A stretch of 64,000 nucleotides of DNA, from positions 3,246,802-3,310,801 of the forward strand of contig JACBWW010000048.1 of the NCBI GenBank assembly GCA_020086605.1. Direction: 5' to 3'. A program made the position numbers and the translations under genes. A model generated the notes under the pieces. That model was not told the DNA's origin, did no database searches, and saw only the letters and a program-made list of their open reading frames with translations. This document shows, in pieces, positions 11,754 to 24,655 of this stretch (positions are counted from its first letter, which is position 1; each line of letters starts with the position of its first letter). This DNA is from Lanius collurio (lineage: Eukaryota > Chordata > Aves > Passeriformes > Laniidae).

Positions 11754-14700
11754 AATAAGCATATATTAATATATTTATGCATTCCCAGTTAATTCTTTTT
11801 CTCTTTAGCTGCCTAAAATAAAATTTACATTTTATGACTGGAATCAAACCACTAATGTTGCAATAAAATCCTTCCGAAATTATGAGTATTGACAAAATTT
11901 AATTTTTTTAGGGTATAAGTGGATATATTGAATCAAATGATTAGCTGTACTGAAAATATCAAATATTTATTGATTATTGAAATATTCATTTGATTATTGG
12001 TAACCCAAAAGATTCCTTTTGGGGCACACTTCAACTCTTATATTACTGATTCCAAACATACTCAGAAAGTGCAAAGAAAACTGAGACGTGTAGCTAACTC
12101 ATTCTCTCTGTGTCACTATTTCAGTTTGAACTAATTTTCTTTACTGTGTGTATTTGACTTGCAACAAGTAACACAGATGAGAAACTTTAAAAGTTTCCTG
12201 GGGTTCCCCTAACAAATCTCCTGCACAGTTAAATACATCTTGGTTCTTCCAATCCTTTTGGCTACTTATAATTTTTTGTTGACTAAGCATCTCAAACTGT
12301 ATGATTTTCAGTGGTTTATACTCTCATTTTCTGAGCAACCAGTTTGAAGCTTCTCAGTACAATTTTTGGGAGGACAGAGTAGCATCTCTTCATACTGCAC
12401 AATGTTCAAGGTCTGAGTAAAACATAGATGTTGGACTCCCAAATTGTTGGAACAGTGACTGAAGTAGCACAGAAGAAGTAAAGAATTAGATTCACTTCTT
12501 GACCTAGGGAGATACAAGAAAATTTAAAGGAAATGGTCAAATAATTACTACTGTTTATCCCACACAACAAATGAGGATGGTAATCCATGGAAAAAATATA
12601 GGTTACAGATCATATTACTAAAGACTATATCATAAGGTGTCTCCACCAGAGGGATCGATAGATTGCATGTGTATAAGTAATGCTAACTCTGTTTCCCTTT
12701 AAAGTTCTTCAGTCCTGATACCATTCTTTGTCTGTAAAATTTGCATGTTAATACTAGCACGCTCTATTATTTATTTGATTGTTTCATTATTTTAGGGCAG
12801 ATCCTTGTGTTCAGTCCTCTAACAAAGAAATAAATAAAATGACTCATTTTTGTTCTATCTCAGCAACCTATGAAACAGCAAGTAGAAAAGATAAAGGGTT
12901 CTTTTTAAAGTATATACAGAAAGATTAGTCAGGGAGGTAGATGTATTGCTAGTGAGGGAAGAAATCTGACCCCAGAGAGGCTGAGTTTAACCTTTTAAGC
13001 ATTCCTCCTACTGATATTTGTGAATACTACCATGAAGAGTGTTTCGTTGCATATTTGTACCATTCCTGTATTATATATAGTTTTAATACCCCACAAAATA
13101 GGAGTGCTGAACTATGTCTCATATTTTATTGTGCTACTAAACCATTATGAATTAAGTATGACAGATACCCTCCTTTTCTAACTAAAGAAGTTTTTTTCCC
13201 AGCTCAATCACAGAGCATTTCCATTAAAAGCTCAGGACCCCATCTCTAACCCTGGCAATACCTTCTCCACATGATTAATTATTTTACACATTGTGTAGTC
13301 CATTAGGGAAGTGTCTAATGGCCTCAGGACATGGATATCTGGCCTTTATATGCATTATTTTGCCAAACTCTTTTTCTTCTCTATCCTTTTGTAGTGAAAT
13401 AGAAAACAGCATATTACTTTGGTTTTTCATTGCCATGTTTGTTTCATCCATTTATAATTAATATTTTTCATAAAAGGCATTAACTTGCATTTTCAATAAC
13501 ATTTTTTTGTAAAGATTCAAATATCCTATGCAGAGATAAATCTTACCAAATATCAGGTAGTTCCAGAAATATATGTAAGATCAATGAAGTCTGTAGAAAC
13601 ATGTGTATCTCTTATTAGAAGACTGGATCAAATATTAGTTTTGCAATGATAGTGTTAACTAGAAAAAAAGGTGTAGATATTGAGATCAATAGCAGAATAA
13701 TGGAGAACAGTGCTGTGCTCCCACTTTGTGCTGCTGATGTTCAATGGTGCGTTGTCTTCAATTTGGGAGTTCTTGTGGGAAAAAAGGAATGTAACTGAAC
13801 TTTGTGTGCCGCGGTAATAGTAAACTCTGCCCTGCAAAATACTTTCTTGCCTTCTTGTATTTCAGATACAAAATAATAATCTTTTAGTTAAGGGAAGCAC
13901 AGGGAGAATTCTAAGATATTTCTTATATTGTTCAATATGCTGCCACGTACCAAACTGGAGAAAACAAATATAATCCTGGCTGTAGTGGAAAACCCTGCCA
14001 GAACTCCCTGTATTTTCAAAACAATCCAGACTGCACCAAAGACACTGGCTTGAAGACAGAAATGTCACAAAATCTTACTTAACTGTTTTTCACTCATTAG
14101 GAGAGACCATACCTTTCTTTTCGCCAACATCCTGGAAATCAGACCACTGTTACAATCAGTTGAGCTTGTTAATGATACCAGAGAGCACTAAAATATCTCT
14201 TATCTATTGATTTATGAGAGATTTGGTGTTATGATTTTTGCACTGGTTTTTCCATTGGTTGTGAAGCACTTCATTCATCTGAATAATTGCAACAGACAGT
14301 GAATATAGAAAATATATAATGAAATTTTTTATGCTGATTTTGACTTAATTATCCATACCAATTCTACCCCCCTCAAAAAAAAATTAAACCTGGAAGCTTC
14401 AGATAAAGTAAGATTTGTTTTGTGAGTTTTATATGGAATTACACTTGTCAGATGTCATGGTTATAAAACTTCAGGACTCAGGATATTTTCATTTCCATTG
14501 TAGTTAGTAAGAGCTAAGGCAATACACCACACAAGACAACTGAATATGAAAATGTTGGTCTTTCCCCATATGAAGCTGTGGTGACTACACATCTCATTTT
14601 GGACACCTATCTAGGTGCCTAAATTCAGGTGGAATCAACACACCTTTCAACCACATTAATGAATGTTCTTAGCATTATGTTCTACAAATTGATTTGACTA

Positions 14701-15680
14701 AATTCCTTTTTGCAGGGGAAACGAAGAACTTGCCCACAGGAAAAAAAAAATTGTAGTCCAGATTTAAAACTCCCCACATAACTTCTTCTCAGTCTTGCCC
14801 CTGCAGAACATTTTTAATGAAATTCTTGTGTTGTACTAAGTCAAGAGCATATCTGACCAAAAAGAACAAAATTTTTAAAAATATCAAATTTATTCTCACA
14901 TCTTCATCCTCTGACATTCTCAATTACTCTTTATGGTCAGATTCTTAATGTTTTGACCAGTTTGTCTCCAAAGGGAGATTTAGCTAAGTCTATCAAGTAT
15001 CTATTAAGTAAATCTCAACATCTGAGTGAGTCACGTTGCTTAGTGAAGAGGTGACAAGAAATACACACCTTCAGACTGAGATTCATCTGGCTTATTCCTG
15101 AGATTTACATTAGGATGAGATAAATCATAATCTGTAAGTGACAGTGTTTCTTCATTGATTGCTCTGGGAGCTTAACAGCTACTTTAAATGTAAATGTAAT
15201 AGTCATCTACATTTGGTCGCTTACAACACACAAATAGGCAATTCTTTTCTGAATTATGGATGCATCTACAAAATAGCTCAATTTTAGGATTTCTTGTATC
15301 AAAACTTGAGTTTTCCGAGTTTATATCTACTAGAACAAATTGGAAATAAAAAAAAAATTTCTCCAAAGGTAAGTCTGATGTTCATTCCACCATACTGGAA
15401 TGACTTTCTTTATAGAAATACAGTTCTTTAATCATGACATGCGGCCCATCACACTTTTTCTCTAAACAATTTCCAGTTTTAATATAATATATTAAATTTC
15501 TTAATAGAACATTAAATTAAAACTTCTGCCTTCAAATTCAAACAAAGAAGTTGAAATAACTCTTTACAGCTTGATTCAGAAATCTTACGGTAGGCCTCTA
15601 ACTTAGGACAGATGCATCACACCCTCAGCATGCAGAGTCCTCTCCATGAGGTACAGGGGACAAGGTCCTATTCAGATGTG
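11754..15680. other. Gene-desert sequence, no recognised feature
   Basis: Long AT-rich stretch with only chance frames (68 codons or shorter). A diverged CTCF-like core CCACCAGAGGG at 12643-12653 lacks the following C of the consensus. A TAGGTGCCTA-type motif occurs at about 14611-14620 (see the palindromic repeat entries at 22286 and 45970). Confidence 0.5.
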
Positions 15681-15932
15681 TGAAACAGAGTCAGCTCTCC
15701 ATGGATATATCTATAGTTCCTGTCCCAGAACAGGAACCGGACTTTGAGCCTTCTGGCTGTCTCTGGACTGCTCATGGCAGGACAGGCAGCATGACACCCT
15801 TCCCCAGCCCGTCCTTGTGCCCTGCCAGTCATGCAGGCAAGGGCTTTGAGTATCAGAGCCGCTCACTGGTTGCTGGTGGCTCAAAGTGGGGAGTATTTGA
15901 AGCTCCTGTGATAGGGATGTAGAGAGAGGCAA
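15680..15932. other. GC-richer unidentified block with small hairpin
   Basis: About 250 bases are richer in GC than both sides, with 80-codon (+) and 73-codon (-) frames that overlap antisense. A short hairpin, GTTCCTGT / ACAGGAAC, lies at about 15716-15737. No family was recognised; a decayed mobile element is possible. Confidence 0.25.
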
Positions 15933-18335
15933 TAACGACGGGCCATTCTGCTTACTCTCACAATTGTCCTCTCTAATTTTCTTTTAGGAGAAGATTCCCT
16001 TTGCTTCCTACTCTCTATCCTTTCTTGCTTTCTCTTCCACTCCTTTTATCGCTGCCCTCTCCATCTCAGTACATCAATGCCACAGAAAGCTTCTGAATTG
16101 CATGCAAATCAGGACACAGAATTTGCACTTAGCTGAGTAAAAGCAGTAGATGCAATCCAAGTGTCTTTCTCGCTTAGGTAAGTTGTTGTTCCCCAGATAC
16201 AGTGTGTTCTGGGAAGGCAAACGTCATGACAGCTCACAAAAAAAAAAAAAAAAACCAACATAAATGGGAAAAGGCTTTCCTTTTTCCTGAAGGCCATGGT
16301 TTTACAGTCTGTAGTCACCACTGACTGTAGCACAGGCTGTGTGCACCACATTTCTGAAAACTGAGCCAGTACAGTTTGTTTCCATTATGGAGCCAGTCAA
16401 GAAGCTTAATGTGTTCCTGACTAGCTCAGAGACACTCCTGTCTCTTTATTCTAGCATTTGATATTACATCTGGAACTGTTAAATAATACATAAATAAAGA
16501 CATATTTAGTCTTTTTTATAGCAGATGTGGCATTGCAAATGATCTGCCATTCCACCCCAGCTTCTCTTCGTTCTCTGAACACCTACAATAAATTTTAATT
16601 TTAAAAAGATTTTCACTTTAATTTGAGTTTTCAGTTATCTGCTCAGTGTTGTTTCTTTTTCCTTTCTATTTCTTTTTCCATCACAACCAGGTGTATAAGC
16701 AATTAGCTTATACAAATTTCAGTGGGATTTTTTTTTTTTTTAAGATCATAGACCTATAGGGAATATGTAGCTTTAAAATGTATCACAGATTTACACTGAA
16801 AGATGCTCCATAAAAGAATGGCACTACAAGTTACATCAAACAAGCAAACATTTGTTATGGGGACAGTAAAATTTACTTTTCACAAAAGGAGCCTACAGTA
16901 ATAATGCATTCAATTCTATTTCCCAGAATGCTTCTTAAGTATGTTAATAAAGTCTTTATTGTGTCTGCTTATAAAAGTCGCCACCATTTCCCATTAGAAA
17001 GTCTCTGTTTATTCATCAAACATTTACTGACAGTGACTGCTGGGAGCAGGCTCAGATTTCCACTCCATTACACGTTTGTGGCATAAAACACATTAATTAT
17101 AGATATATTACAATATTCAACTCATTGAGGAAAAATTAGATGATCAAGGCTCATTTTCCTTGACAATAAGCAAGTTAATGAAAATACTAATTACCTGATG
17201 ATGAAGTGGAGCCTTCAGGATTGAACGCTTAGCATCTGTAGAAGAGTTCTGTGAATCTAGCACAGAATATTAAAGCCAGAAGCACTGGAAGTCTAAAGGG
17301 TGGTTCATGAGGTCATCATGTGCCCTTTAATCACAGGACAGGGAGTAGTTAGTTCATAATATAAACTCTTATATGCAGCTTTGAAGGATGTCATGAAAAG
17401 CCACATCAGCACAGTGTTCATTTAAAACTAATTATTTTAGTAAACTGGTGGGGGTTGAATTAGTAGAATTTTGAATTGTCTAGCTCAACTTTTTAAAATT
17501 AACTGTAGAACCTAACAATGATGAATTTCAGTATACAGAGGTATGAGAATGTTGGAACAGAAAAGAATAAGACACAACCACATGACTTCATTTTCTCTGG
17601 TTTCAGAAAAAAAAGTCATAATCAAAATTAATGGCATATGAGGTTAAACCATTTCAAATTCAGGAAATTTCTTGTTACTTATTTATCTTTATTGCAACCA
17701 CTTCTGCTTTTGTGCTTGTATAATTCTTTTTTACCATTTTCACATTACACTGTAAATTGGAATCTCTAAACTGACAATGTCATTCTTGGTTTCTTTCCAA
17801 GATCAATTTTACTTCTCATCTGCTTTTGATATTTTACCAATACAATTGTTTAATTGTTGGGGGCAGGAGGATCCCTTCACTTTGGACTTTTAAAACTGTC
17901 TGTTAAAGACAGATGTATCATTTCAGTTTATTCAATTGAATTAATTGTTTTCCTCAATTACTGCGTTTGACAACAACTTTTTAGCAAGTACAGATTGCTA
18001 AATGGGATTTTCCTGAGATGGAAAATAGTCAATAATAACAAAATATTCCCAAAATATTGTTTATTTTCTGAAGATAGTAATTTTCATGTTTCATTAACAA
18101 ATTACCTTCTTAAATTTTCTGCAATCATCAGCACTGTATCACCTGATAAAATAATATTGTTAGCTTCTAACTGCCCTAAAGCCCTCTTGTAAGTCATGGA
18201 AATATCTCCAATGTGAGTTATTCTAAAGACACCTGTTATTATAAGATATTGTTTTTCTTACGAAAACAGAAAGCTCTGTAAAGCTCACAACCTCCTTCCT
18301 GGGAGCAGGATATTGGAGTGTTTGCAGAGTGCGAA
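15933..18335. other. Intergenic, with two homopolymer tracts
   Basis: AT-rich unique sequence. An A17 tract lies at 16238-16254 and a T-tract near 16728-16741. No adjacent retroposon signature was recognised at either tract. Confidence 0.5.
16238..16254 (+). repeat. A17 homopolymer
   Basis: Uninterrupted run of 17 A. No polyadenylation signal or target-site duplication was seen, so a processed retrocopy is not supported. Confidence 0.9.
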
Positions 18336-18337
18336 TA

Positions 18338-18775
18338 CCCATGGAATCATGGAATCAGAATCATAGAATGGTCTGGGTTGGAAGAACCTGAAAAGTTATC
18401 TAGTTCCAACTCTACCGCCATGTGCAGGTCCCACTGGACCAAGGTGCTCAGAGCACCATCCAACCTGGCCTTGAACACTTCCAGGGACAAGACACCCACA
18501 GCTCCTCTGGGCACCCCCACAGTAAAGAATTTGTTTCAAATATCCAATTTAAACTTACCCTCTTTTAGTTTGAATCCATTTCCTCTTCTCCTGTCACTGC
18601 ATGCTCTTATAAAAAAGTCCCTCTCCATCTTTCTTGTTGGTTCCTTTCAGATACTGGAAGGCTGCAATTTGGTCTCCCTGAAGCCTTTTCCAGGCTGTAA
18701 AAACCAAAGTTGTTCCTACCCTCTATTCATCTTGATGGCCATTTTGGTAAAGGGGTCCCCACTGTAGAGAAAGGC
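18338..18775 (-). mobile_element. CR1 LINE 3' fragment, minus orientation (best-preserved copy)
   Basis: Reading the + strand, the stretch opens with the inverted tail 'aatcatagaatggtctggg' (about 18359) and 'ttggaagaacctg', and continues through 'gaccaaggtgctcagagcaccatccaacctggccttgaacacttccaggga', 'ctgggcacccccacag' and 'ctcctgtcactgcatgctc' to 'ccttttccaggctgtaaa'. This is the reverse complement of the avian CR1 3' region, from tail into the end of ORF2. About 430 bases survive, so it is longer and less diverged than the other copies here. The 149-codon + strand frame (18318-18767) is an antisense artefact of the element. Confidence 0.92.
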
Positions 18776-19920
18776 TTCGTGGAAATACCATGCAGGTCTT
18801 GAGTTCAATTTTCATCTCCAAGCACCTTACTTACAGGTTTGAAACAAGCAGTTTATGCCCTTGGTATAAACCATTACTCCTGCTTTGTAACTAGATGTTT
18901 GTAGTACCATATTAAAGCAGCCATCCAATATCACTTCCTGTTTAACAGGAAGTTAAATGTGACAGTAATCCAACATCTTTCCAAGGCATTTCAAACAAAA
19001 GTCAGTTCTGAAATATTTTTGAGTAAATTTCTTTAAAATGTTCTATCACTCCTGTTCCATGTAATACCTTTTTGTATGACTTCCTGAGAAATCACTGCTG
19101 ATAGACTTCTTCTGAAATTAATAGAATGAGCTTTTAACTCAGCAAAACACAAGACAAGTCTGTTAGCTAGTATAAAAGACCTGTGGGGTGTACTTGTTTT
19201 CTGTCAAACAGAAGATGGTGGAGAGGGCCAATGTAAGAACTTAGACTGAAAAAACTAAAACTGTACTTCTTACAGCAACAATACCCCACAGGTACACCAG
19301 TTTATTTTATACCAGTTTTATTTTTGGACAGTTCATGGTTTTATAATTCTGCAGGTCTATTAGGAACATTTACAATGTCTGCTTTACTTCAGACAACAGA
19401 CCCTCCTATTTTGCCTCTGACAGTTGTCAGAAGGGCCTGCTCAGGAGAAAAGAAGCAAGAATGCACTTCCATGAGCTTCCACACTCAGCTTTCAGAAATG
19501 TACAGGGTAAACGCTGTTCATTATCTGACACTTCACACAGTTTATTATTTGTTTACTCTTAGACATGCAATGAAAATGGAAAATAAGTCTATCATCTAAT
19601 CTATTTTTGCAGTTTAAAATTTATCAGCCTTACACTATTCAAAATAGTTTAATAGCAAACTTACAGGTTAAAATCACAAACCTGGTATAACATTATCATT
19701 GCAGTTATAACTTCTAACAAAGTTGCTGCTTATCCAGTCCACAGGAAGAAAGATATGCCTAAAAGCCTGCACATGTACAACAGGCCTCTGAGCCAGGTTA
19801 TTAAATGAGAAATGCCATGGAGAAGGAGGTAACATTATCTTTTATATTAAGTGTGTATGTTCAGACTAGAAGGGATACACACATCCATTTGGCATTCATA
19901 ATCCTGAAGCCAGCTCTGAG
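18776..19920. other. Intergenic, no recognised gene
   Basis: AT-rich unique DNA. A small inverted repeat, ACTTCCTGTT / AACAGGAAGT with a 1-base spacer, lies at 18933-18953 and contains two facing ETS-type GGAA cores. A 91-codon frame at 19324-19599 has no recognised motif. Confidence 0.45.
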
Positions 19921-19922
19921 CA

Positions 19923-19962
19923 TATTGTTAGCATTTATTGTTAGCATATATTGTTAGCATTT
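19923..19962 (+). repeat. Short tandem repeat of ATTGTTAGCAT
   Basis: Three imperfect copies of ATTGTTAGCATat/tt occur head to tail. This is a local replication-slippage type repeat with no other apparent role. Confidence 0.8.
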
Positions 19963-20058
19963 TTATTCTGAAGAAAACAGGAGAGATGTTGACTCTTTTT
20001 ATTGTGTAAAAGGTAATGTTCATTTGGGAAACAGGATACGAGGATTCCAGGCCTTTCC

Positions 20059-20078
20059 TATGGGATTTAAATCCCATA
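20059..20078. repeat. Perfect 20-bp palindrome
   Basis: TATGGGATTT is followed directly by its exact reverse complement AAATCCCATA. It could form a cruciform or serve as a dimeric binding site. There is no other context. Confidence 0.85.
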
Positions 20079-21750
20079 AATGTATGAGGAGAGGCAAAAC
20101 AGAGGAAAATATGACATTTGTTAGTATTCAGACATGAGATAGATGTGTTGTACAGTGTTATCAAGACTTGAGTGTTTCTTACCACTTCCTCTGCAAGAAT
20201 GTAGACAACATATGCTACACGTACATTGCTTAGTATAGCCAGTCCCAGGAATCATCCTGCCCCATAGGCTATGTGCTATAGAATGACTTGCATCTGTTCT
20301 AAGGAATAACTCCCTTAAGGCCAACTGGCCACCTTTACAGTGCATGACATTTGTTCCTGGCTCCATCCCTTGAGACCCTTGGCCATGCCTTGAGACCAAA
20401 AGTGACCTTGGGGGTTTGTTTCAACAAGGTCTGATTGGTGGCTCTGAAAGTGACGCCTGAATCAAACAGCGACAGCGCTCAGTTTTGTGAGAGCATAGAA
20501 AGTATTTTAAAACTAGGGACATCTCCTGCCATATTCTCTTTTTGCTTTGACCTGTTCTCACTCTGTTTTCATATCCTTCCACCACAGATTAAAGAGCACC
20601 TCTTCAACACCTCTGTGCTTCGACAGGAGCACAAACTGGAATTGCGAGTAGCCATGCATCAAGTCCCTTAGCCCTTTTACTCAGGACCATGCTTGCATAC
20701 ACTATTGCTCTTCTATATTCTTTCACATTGATTTAATTTTCCCAATGTTTGTAACTCCTTGTAAATATTGCTGTAGCTTTATTCATGTCTTATTGTTTCA
20801 TACCTCCTGAGAAGAAATATATATTGAGAAAAAAACCTTTTCTTGCAAACTATTGAATTGCAAGTTTTTATACAGAGAATGCAGATACATTTTACACGTG
20901 TACATGCACTGGTTTTGGGACGTAGAAAGCCTTCCTACCAGTCCAATAATCTAAGTCTTGAGTGTGGTGTTCCCACAGATAATAGTGTCTCAGTAGTCTT
21001 GGGGACAATATCTAGAGTTTCATCTACCTAAGCGAGGTAAGATCTAAAGCAGAATTGAACAGAAAAAAAAATTCTATTTTTTGAAACTGCATTAAATATT
21101 TTCAAAAGAAATTTCACTAAGCAGTTCTCACTAGTTTTGTAGACTCTGTAAAGCTGACCATATTTTACTTGGTTCAACAATCAGATTTATCATTTATTGC
21201 AACAAGACTTTTAGTAATTCTCTGTCACTGAGTCAAACCAGAATGATGTGTTATTTTTTCCTCCACTTCAGGAGCAAAAAGTTTAATCCAAATTAAAAAA
21301 CAGCAGCCAAAATTTTGGGCAGTTGAAAACAGACACATATATTTTTGTGTGTACCTTAAATATTGTAGCACAGATTTTGAGCAGTTTGTCACAGGGATGC
21401 CCCGTCATGACACATTATTACATTTTGACAAAAAAATAAGCAAAAAAGACAGCTTCAAGCAACATGGTTGAACTGGCAACCACGCATTGTCAATGTGCAA
21501 GACCATTTTCTGGACAAGCAGAATACTTCCAAAGTTTTTTTGAATTCAACATCAGCCACAATTACAGTTTCTGGTTTCAGTAACCACCAGGTTAGTGCAA
21601 AACTCTAACTTTTGAATGTATGTGTAGAACCCAGTCCACCTTTCCAAGCCATATTTAATCTCATGTTTCTCATATTTTATCAGTCTCAGCTGACAGCTTT
21701 GAGATGTGCCAGTGAAGAGAATTAGGCGAGTGCCTTGGGCCATCCTCAGA
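20079..21750. other. Intergenic, no recognised gene
   Basis: Unique sequence. The part at about 20435-20670 is less AT-rich and retains CpGs (GTGACGCC, AGCGACAGCGCTC), so it may be a weakly constrained element. Frames of 62-92 codons have no recognisable domain. Confidence 0.4.
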
Positions 21751-21756
21751 TTTGCC

Positions 21757-21810
21757 TGTGGTAGTTCTCCATGGTTCCTGTTCAACCAGGAACCATGGAG
21801 AACTACCACA
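21757..21810. repeat. Perfect 24-bp inverted repeat with 6-nt loop (hairpin)
   Basis: The left arm (21757-21780) and right arm (21787-21810) are exact reverse complements over 24 bases, separated by the 6-base loop TTCAAC. The arms have normal complexity, with CCATGG in the middle, and are not a simple repeat. The stem is long and unmismatched, unlike typical animal microRNA precursors, which have bulges. A recent local inverted duplication (template switching at a replication fork) or the core of a small palindromic transposon are both possible. It lies inside overlapping sense and antisense frames of 80 and 142 codons, which arise from the palindromy and show no known domain. Confidence 0.92.
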
Positions 21811-22285
21811 CACGTTTCCTTGTCAAGCTTCAACCAGGAGGAAATGCCACACTGCATGGTCACTGCCATAATCAGGACCTTGGAAATACTCTCTGACCTG
21901 GAAAATGTGAGCAGAGCCATACAAATTAAATTAAGACCCCCATGCTGAATATACACATCTGGTCCTATTTGAAGCAACACAGGTTCTTCCTTCTACTCTC
22001 AACTGGCAGTCCCAGGAGGGAATAAGTTTTCTCTGGCTCCTATATCATACCTAGTAATCCTATGGATTTTTCCTGCATATCTTATAATATTTCTGAGGAC
22101 ACTAAAGACTTCTGTTTTGAAAACATTCCTAAATTTCCAGCCAGTGTCTAAAATTAGACAAGAACACTAGCCATAGTGTATGGTCACTCCACTGCACATA
22201 GTGCATCTTTATCCAGAATTTAAATTGTATTTAGGTGTTTACATGGGAGGATGGGATACCAGAATAATTTTTCTAAACTGCTAAG
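21811..22285. other. Intergenic, no recognised feature
   Basis: AT-rich unique sequence between the hairpin and the palindromic repeat remnant. Confidence 0.4.
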
Positions 22286-22340
22286 AAGCTTAGGTGCCTA
22301 TTTTCCATTGAGATCAAGAGAACCTAGGCACCTAACACAT
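22286..22340. mobile_element. Palindromic MITE-like repeat remnant (TTAGGTGCCTA family)
   Basis: TTAGGTGCCTA and its reverse complement TAGGCACCTAA flank a central TTTTCCATTGAGATCAAGAG segment. Reptile and bird genomes carry an old palindromic repeat of the general form cTTAGGTGCCTAA - CTTCCATTGAAATCAATGG - TTAGGCACCTAA, and this copy follows that order. It is probably a nonautonomous DNA-transposon relic. Family name and full extent need a library search. Confidence 0.5.
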
Positions 22341-24560
22341 TAAGTAGTTTTAAATATTTTATCTGCATCTCTCAATAATTTATATTTTTTGAAATCCTAC
22401 CTCTTGCAGTAAAAATGTACTGGTATTAACAGCTTAAGCCTATTCACATTTTCCAGTAAAAGACAAACTAATAGCAGAAATCATTCAGGTTTCTCCTTTT
22501 ACACAGCTTAGTGTCCTCACATATTTTACTCCATCCCCCAAAAGCCTCAATAAAAACCCATTTAATTTTATAGGGTTCAACTGCCTGTATGAATTTCAAT
22601 GAAGAGTGAAAACAAATTCCAATTGTGTGAGTTTTTTGAAGGACCATTCAGCCATCAATGCTCTCATTCCTGGGAGTTGTTGCATCATCCTGGGTATGAC
22701 TATGTTTCCTGTGAGCATTAATTATTACAGCAGCAACTGCTCCTCTTTCAGACTTTTAGGAAAGGGTTTCAATTCCTTAAAAGATATTACATTATTGACA
22801 TTTTATTTGCATATTTTTTTGATATTTCCATTCCACCTAAATAAAAATTTACTATAAAGAAGACAGTGGGATAATACTGAAAAAAATTATCATTCCATGA
22901 AGTGAGGAAGCAAGGAATCAAATCCTAATAAAGATTTCCAAATGAACATTAGAAACGTTCAGGGTATTAATGCTGCCCATTGTCACACAAGTTCTGTGTT
23001 GTTTTCTTGATTGCTTCAAACCACAGACATGGAACATTTTTTCTTCAGCCCTTGTTGAGAAATTGGCCACATTCATAGCAGATTTACAATTAGAGAATAT
23101 TCCAATGATTTCAAATCCTGACTCTTACAGTGGAAAACCAGAGATGCTACATGACATCCACTACATCACCGTTCTGCATATAGGTTGTCTTGAATGAGAA
23201 ACTGAGAGTGAAAACTTACTGGTTTTTTGCAGACTCTCCAGTAATACTGGCCCCCAAAAATGAAGCCCTCCCTGTTTCAGAGATTTTTAAAAATCCTATC
23301 TGTGATTCATATAGGGAACATTTTCCTACTACTAACATATTAGATATTTCACAGAGAGGCACATTTTTCTTTACTAGTTTAATCTTTGAAAGTCTGCAGA
23401 GGCTTAGTGCCTAACTCTAGATATTTGTTAATATGATTTTTCTGACCTGAACATTTTTTCTATAATTTTATCCCTCCAGCATGGCATGTTACATTTAAGT
23501 TAAAAACACTGTGGGGATACAAAAAAGGAATTATTGTGAAAGAGTCTGAAGTTAAATTCCAATGTTTGCAAAGGACAAGTTGAAAAGAAACTCTTAATGT
23601 CTTAATTCATAAAGGTGGTAATTTTGACAGCTAAAATATAGTACTTGCAAAAGAATAAGAGGAAAGAAGGAAAATAGTCTTCTTTACCTCTAAAATGCTT
23701 TCTTCTTTGTGTGTAGCAGGTGCCCCAAGACACGTTATACTGCCTGCTTTAATTTGTCTTTAATATCAGATGTGCCTTATTGATTTCTTCTGTGTATGTT
23801 TTCATTTTGAATAATTCAGAGGCACAATTTTTTTCCATTATGGTCAATAGCCAGAGAAAATTCTGAAGATAATCAATTGAGCCCTGCCTGACGATTACTA
23901 GTGTTGATATCCCCCGAAGTGAGGGAGTCGGAAAGGCCAAGGATAATATGACACAACAGTCAATCAGTGCAATCAGTGGAAGTATCAACATTGGCTGCAT
24001 GATGAGAGCCAGATCCATGTCAAGGATCCATAACGGCTCCTAAAAGTTCAGATGCTTCACTCCTTGTCATATGCTGCAACAGATGGACTATGTAAGATTA
24101 GACTCAAAAGAGCCTCTCTCCCTCTTTTTCAAAGTGATAGGATCATAAAACAGCTGTGTGGCATGATTTGCATAACACTTCATTTCTTCCGTTTTTTTTT
24201 TTCTGTTTTTAAGCTTTCTTAATGAGAAATACCTTCATAGAAATGATCAGGATGAGCAACACTCACAAAACCAGATAGAAATATTATTTTGGTTCAAACT
24301 TAGTGCTGATGGATAACACCTTTAGCTAGAGATCATATATGACCACTATGGTAATTCCTACCACATCCATCCACATAATAAGGGCAGAATCAATTTATAG
24401 TGAAAAAATGTTTTTTTTTCAGTGTAGAAATTTAATGAAGTTGCCAATATTAGCTGACAAATGGTGGCCCTGGTAAGTGCAGCCATGGACTTGAGGGTTG
24501 TTGCAACCTTAGCCCAAGTCAGGGCAAGAATGTGATTGAAAATAAGCATGCAGCTGGATA
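22341..24560. other. Gene-desert sequence, no recognised feature
   Basis: AT-rich unique DNA with frames up to 89 codons and no domains. A possible further 'cttagtgcctaact' relic occurs near 23403. Confidence 0.45.
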
Positions 24561-24561
24561 C

Positions 24562-24597
24562 ATGGATGGATGGATGGATGGATGGATGGATGGATGA

Positions 24598-24655
<58 letters not shown>
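24562..24655 (+). repeat. Compound microsatellite (ATGG)n-(GATA)n
   Basis: About eight ATGG/GGAT units (24562-24596) are followed, after a short AAAA interruption, by an uninterrupted GATA run (24601-24655, about 13 units) and a short GT/AT tail. GATA tetranucleotide arrays are polymorphic in birds. The antisense frame encoding repeated Ile-Tyr-Leu-Ser is an artefact of the repeat. Confidence 0.95.

Noticed and set aside
12643..12653. CTCF site CCACCAGAGGG
   Set aside because: Only the core matches. The following GC-rich half of the consensus is missing, so a chance match is likely.
18318..18767. 149-codon + strand frame
   Set aside because: It lies entirely within a minus-strand CR1 copy and reads its antisense strand, so it is not a gene.
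21552..21980. 142-codon minus-strand frame as a transposase
   Set aside because: I checked it by eye for mariner- or hAT-like motifs and found none. The frame is partly a product of the perfect palindrome it contains.
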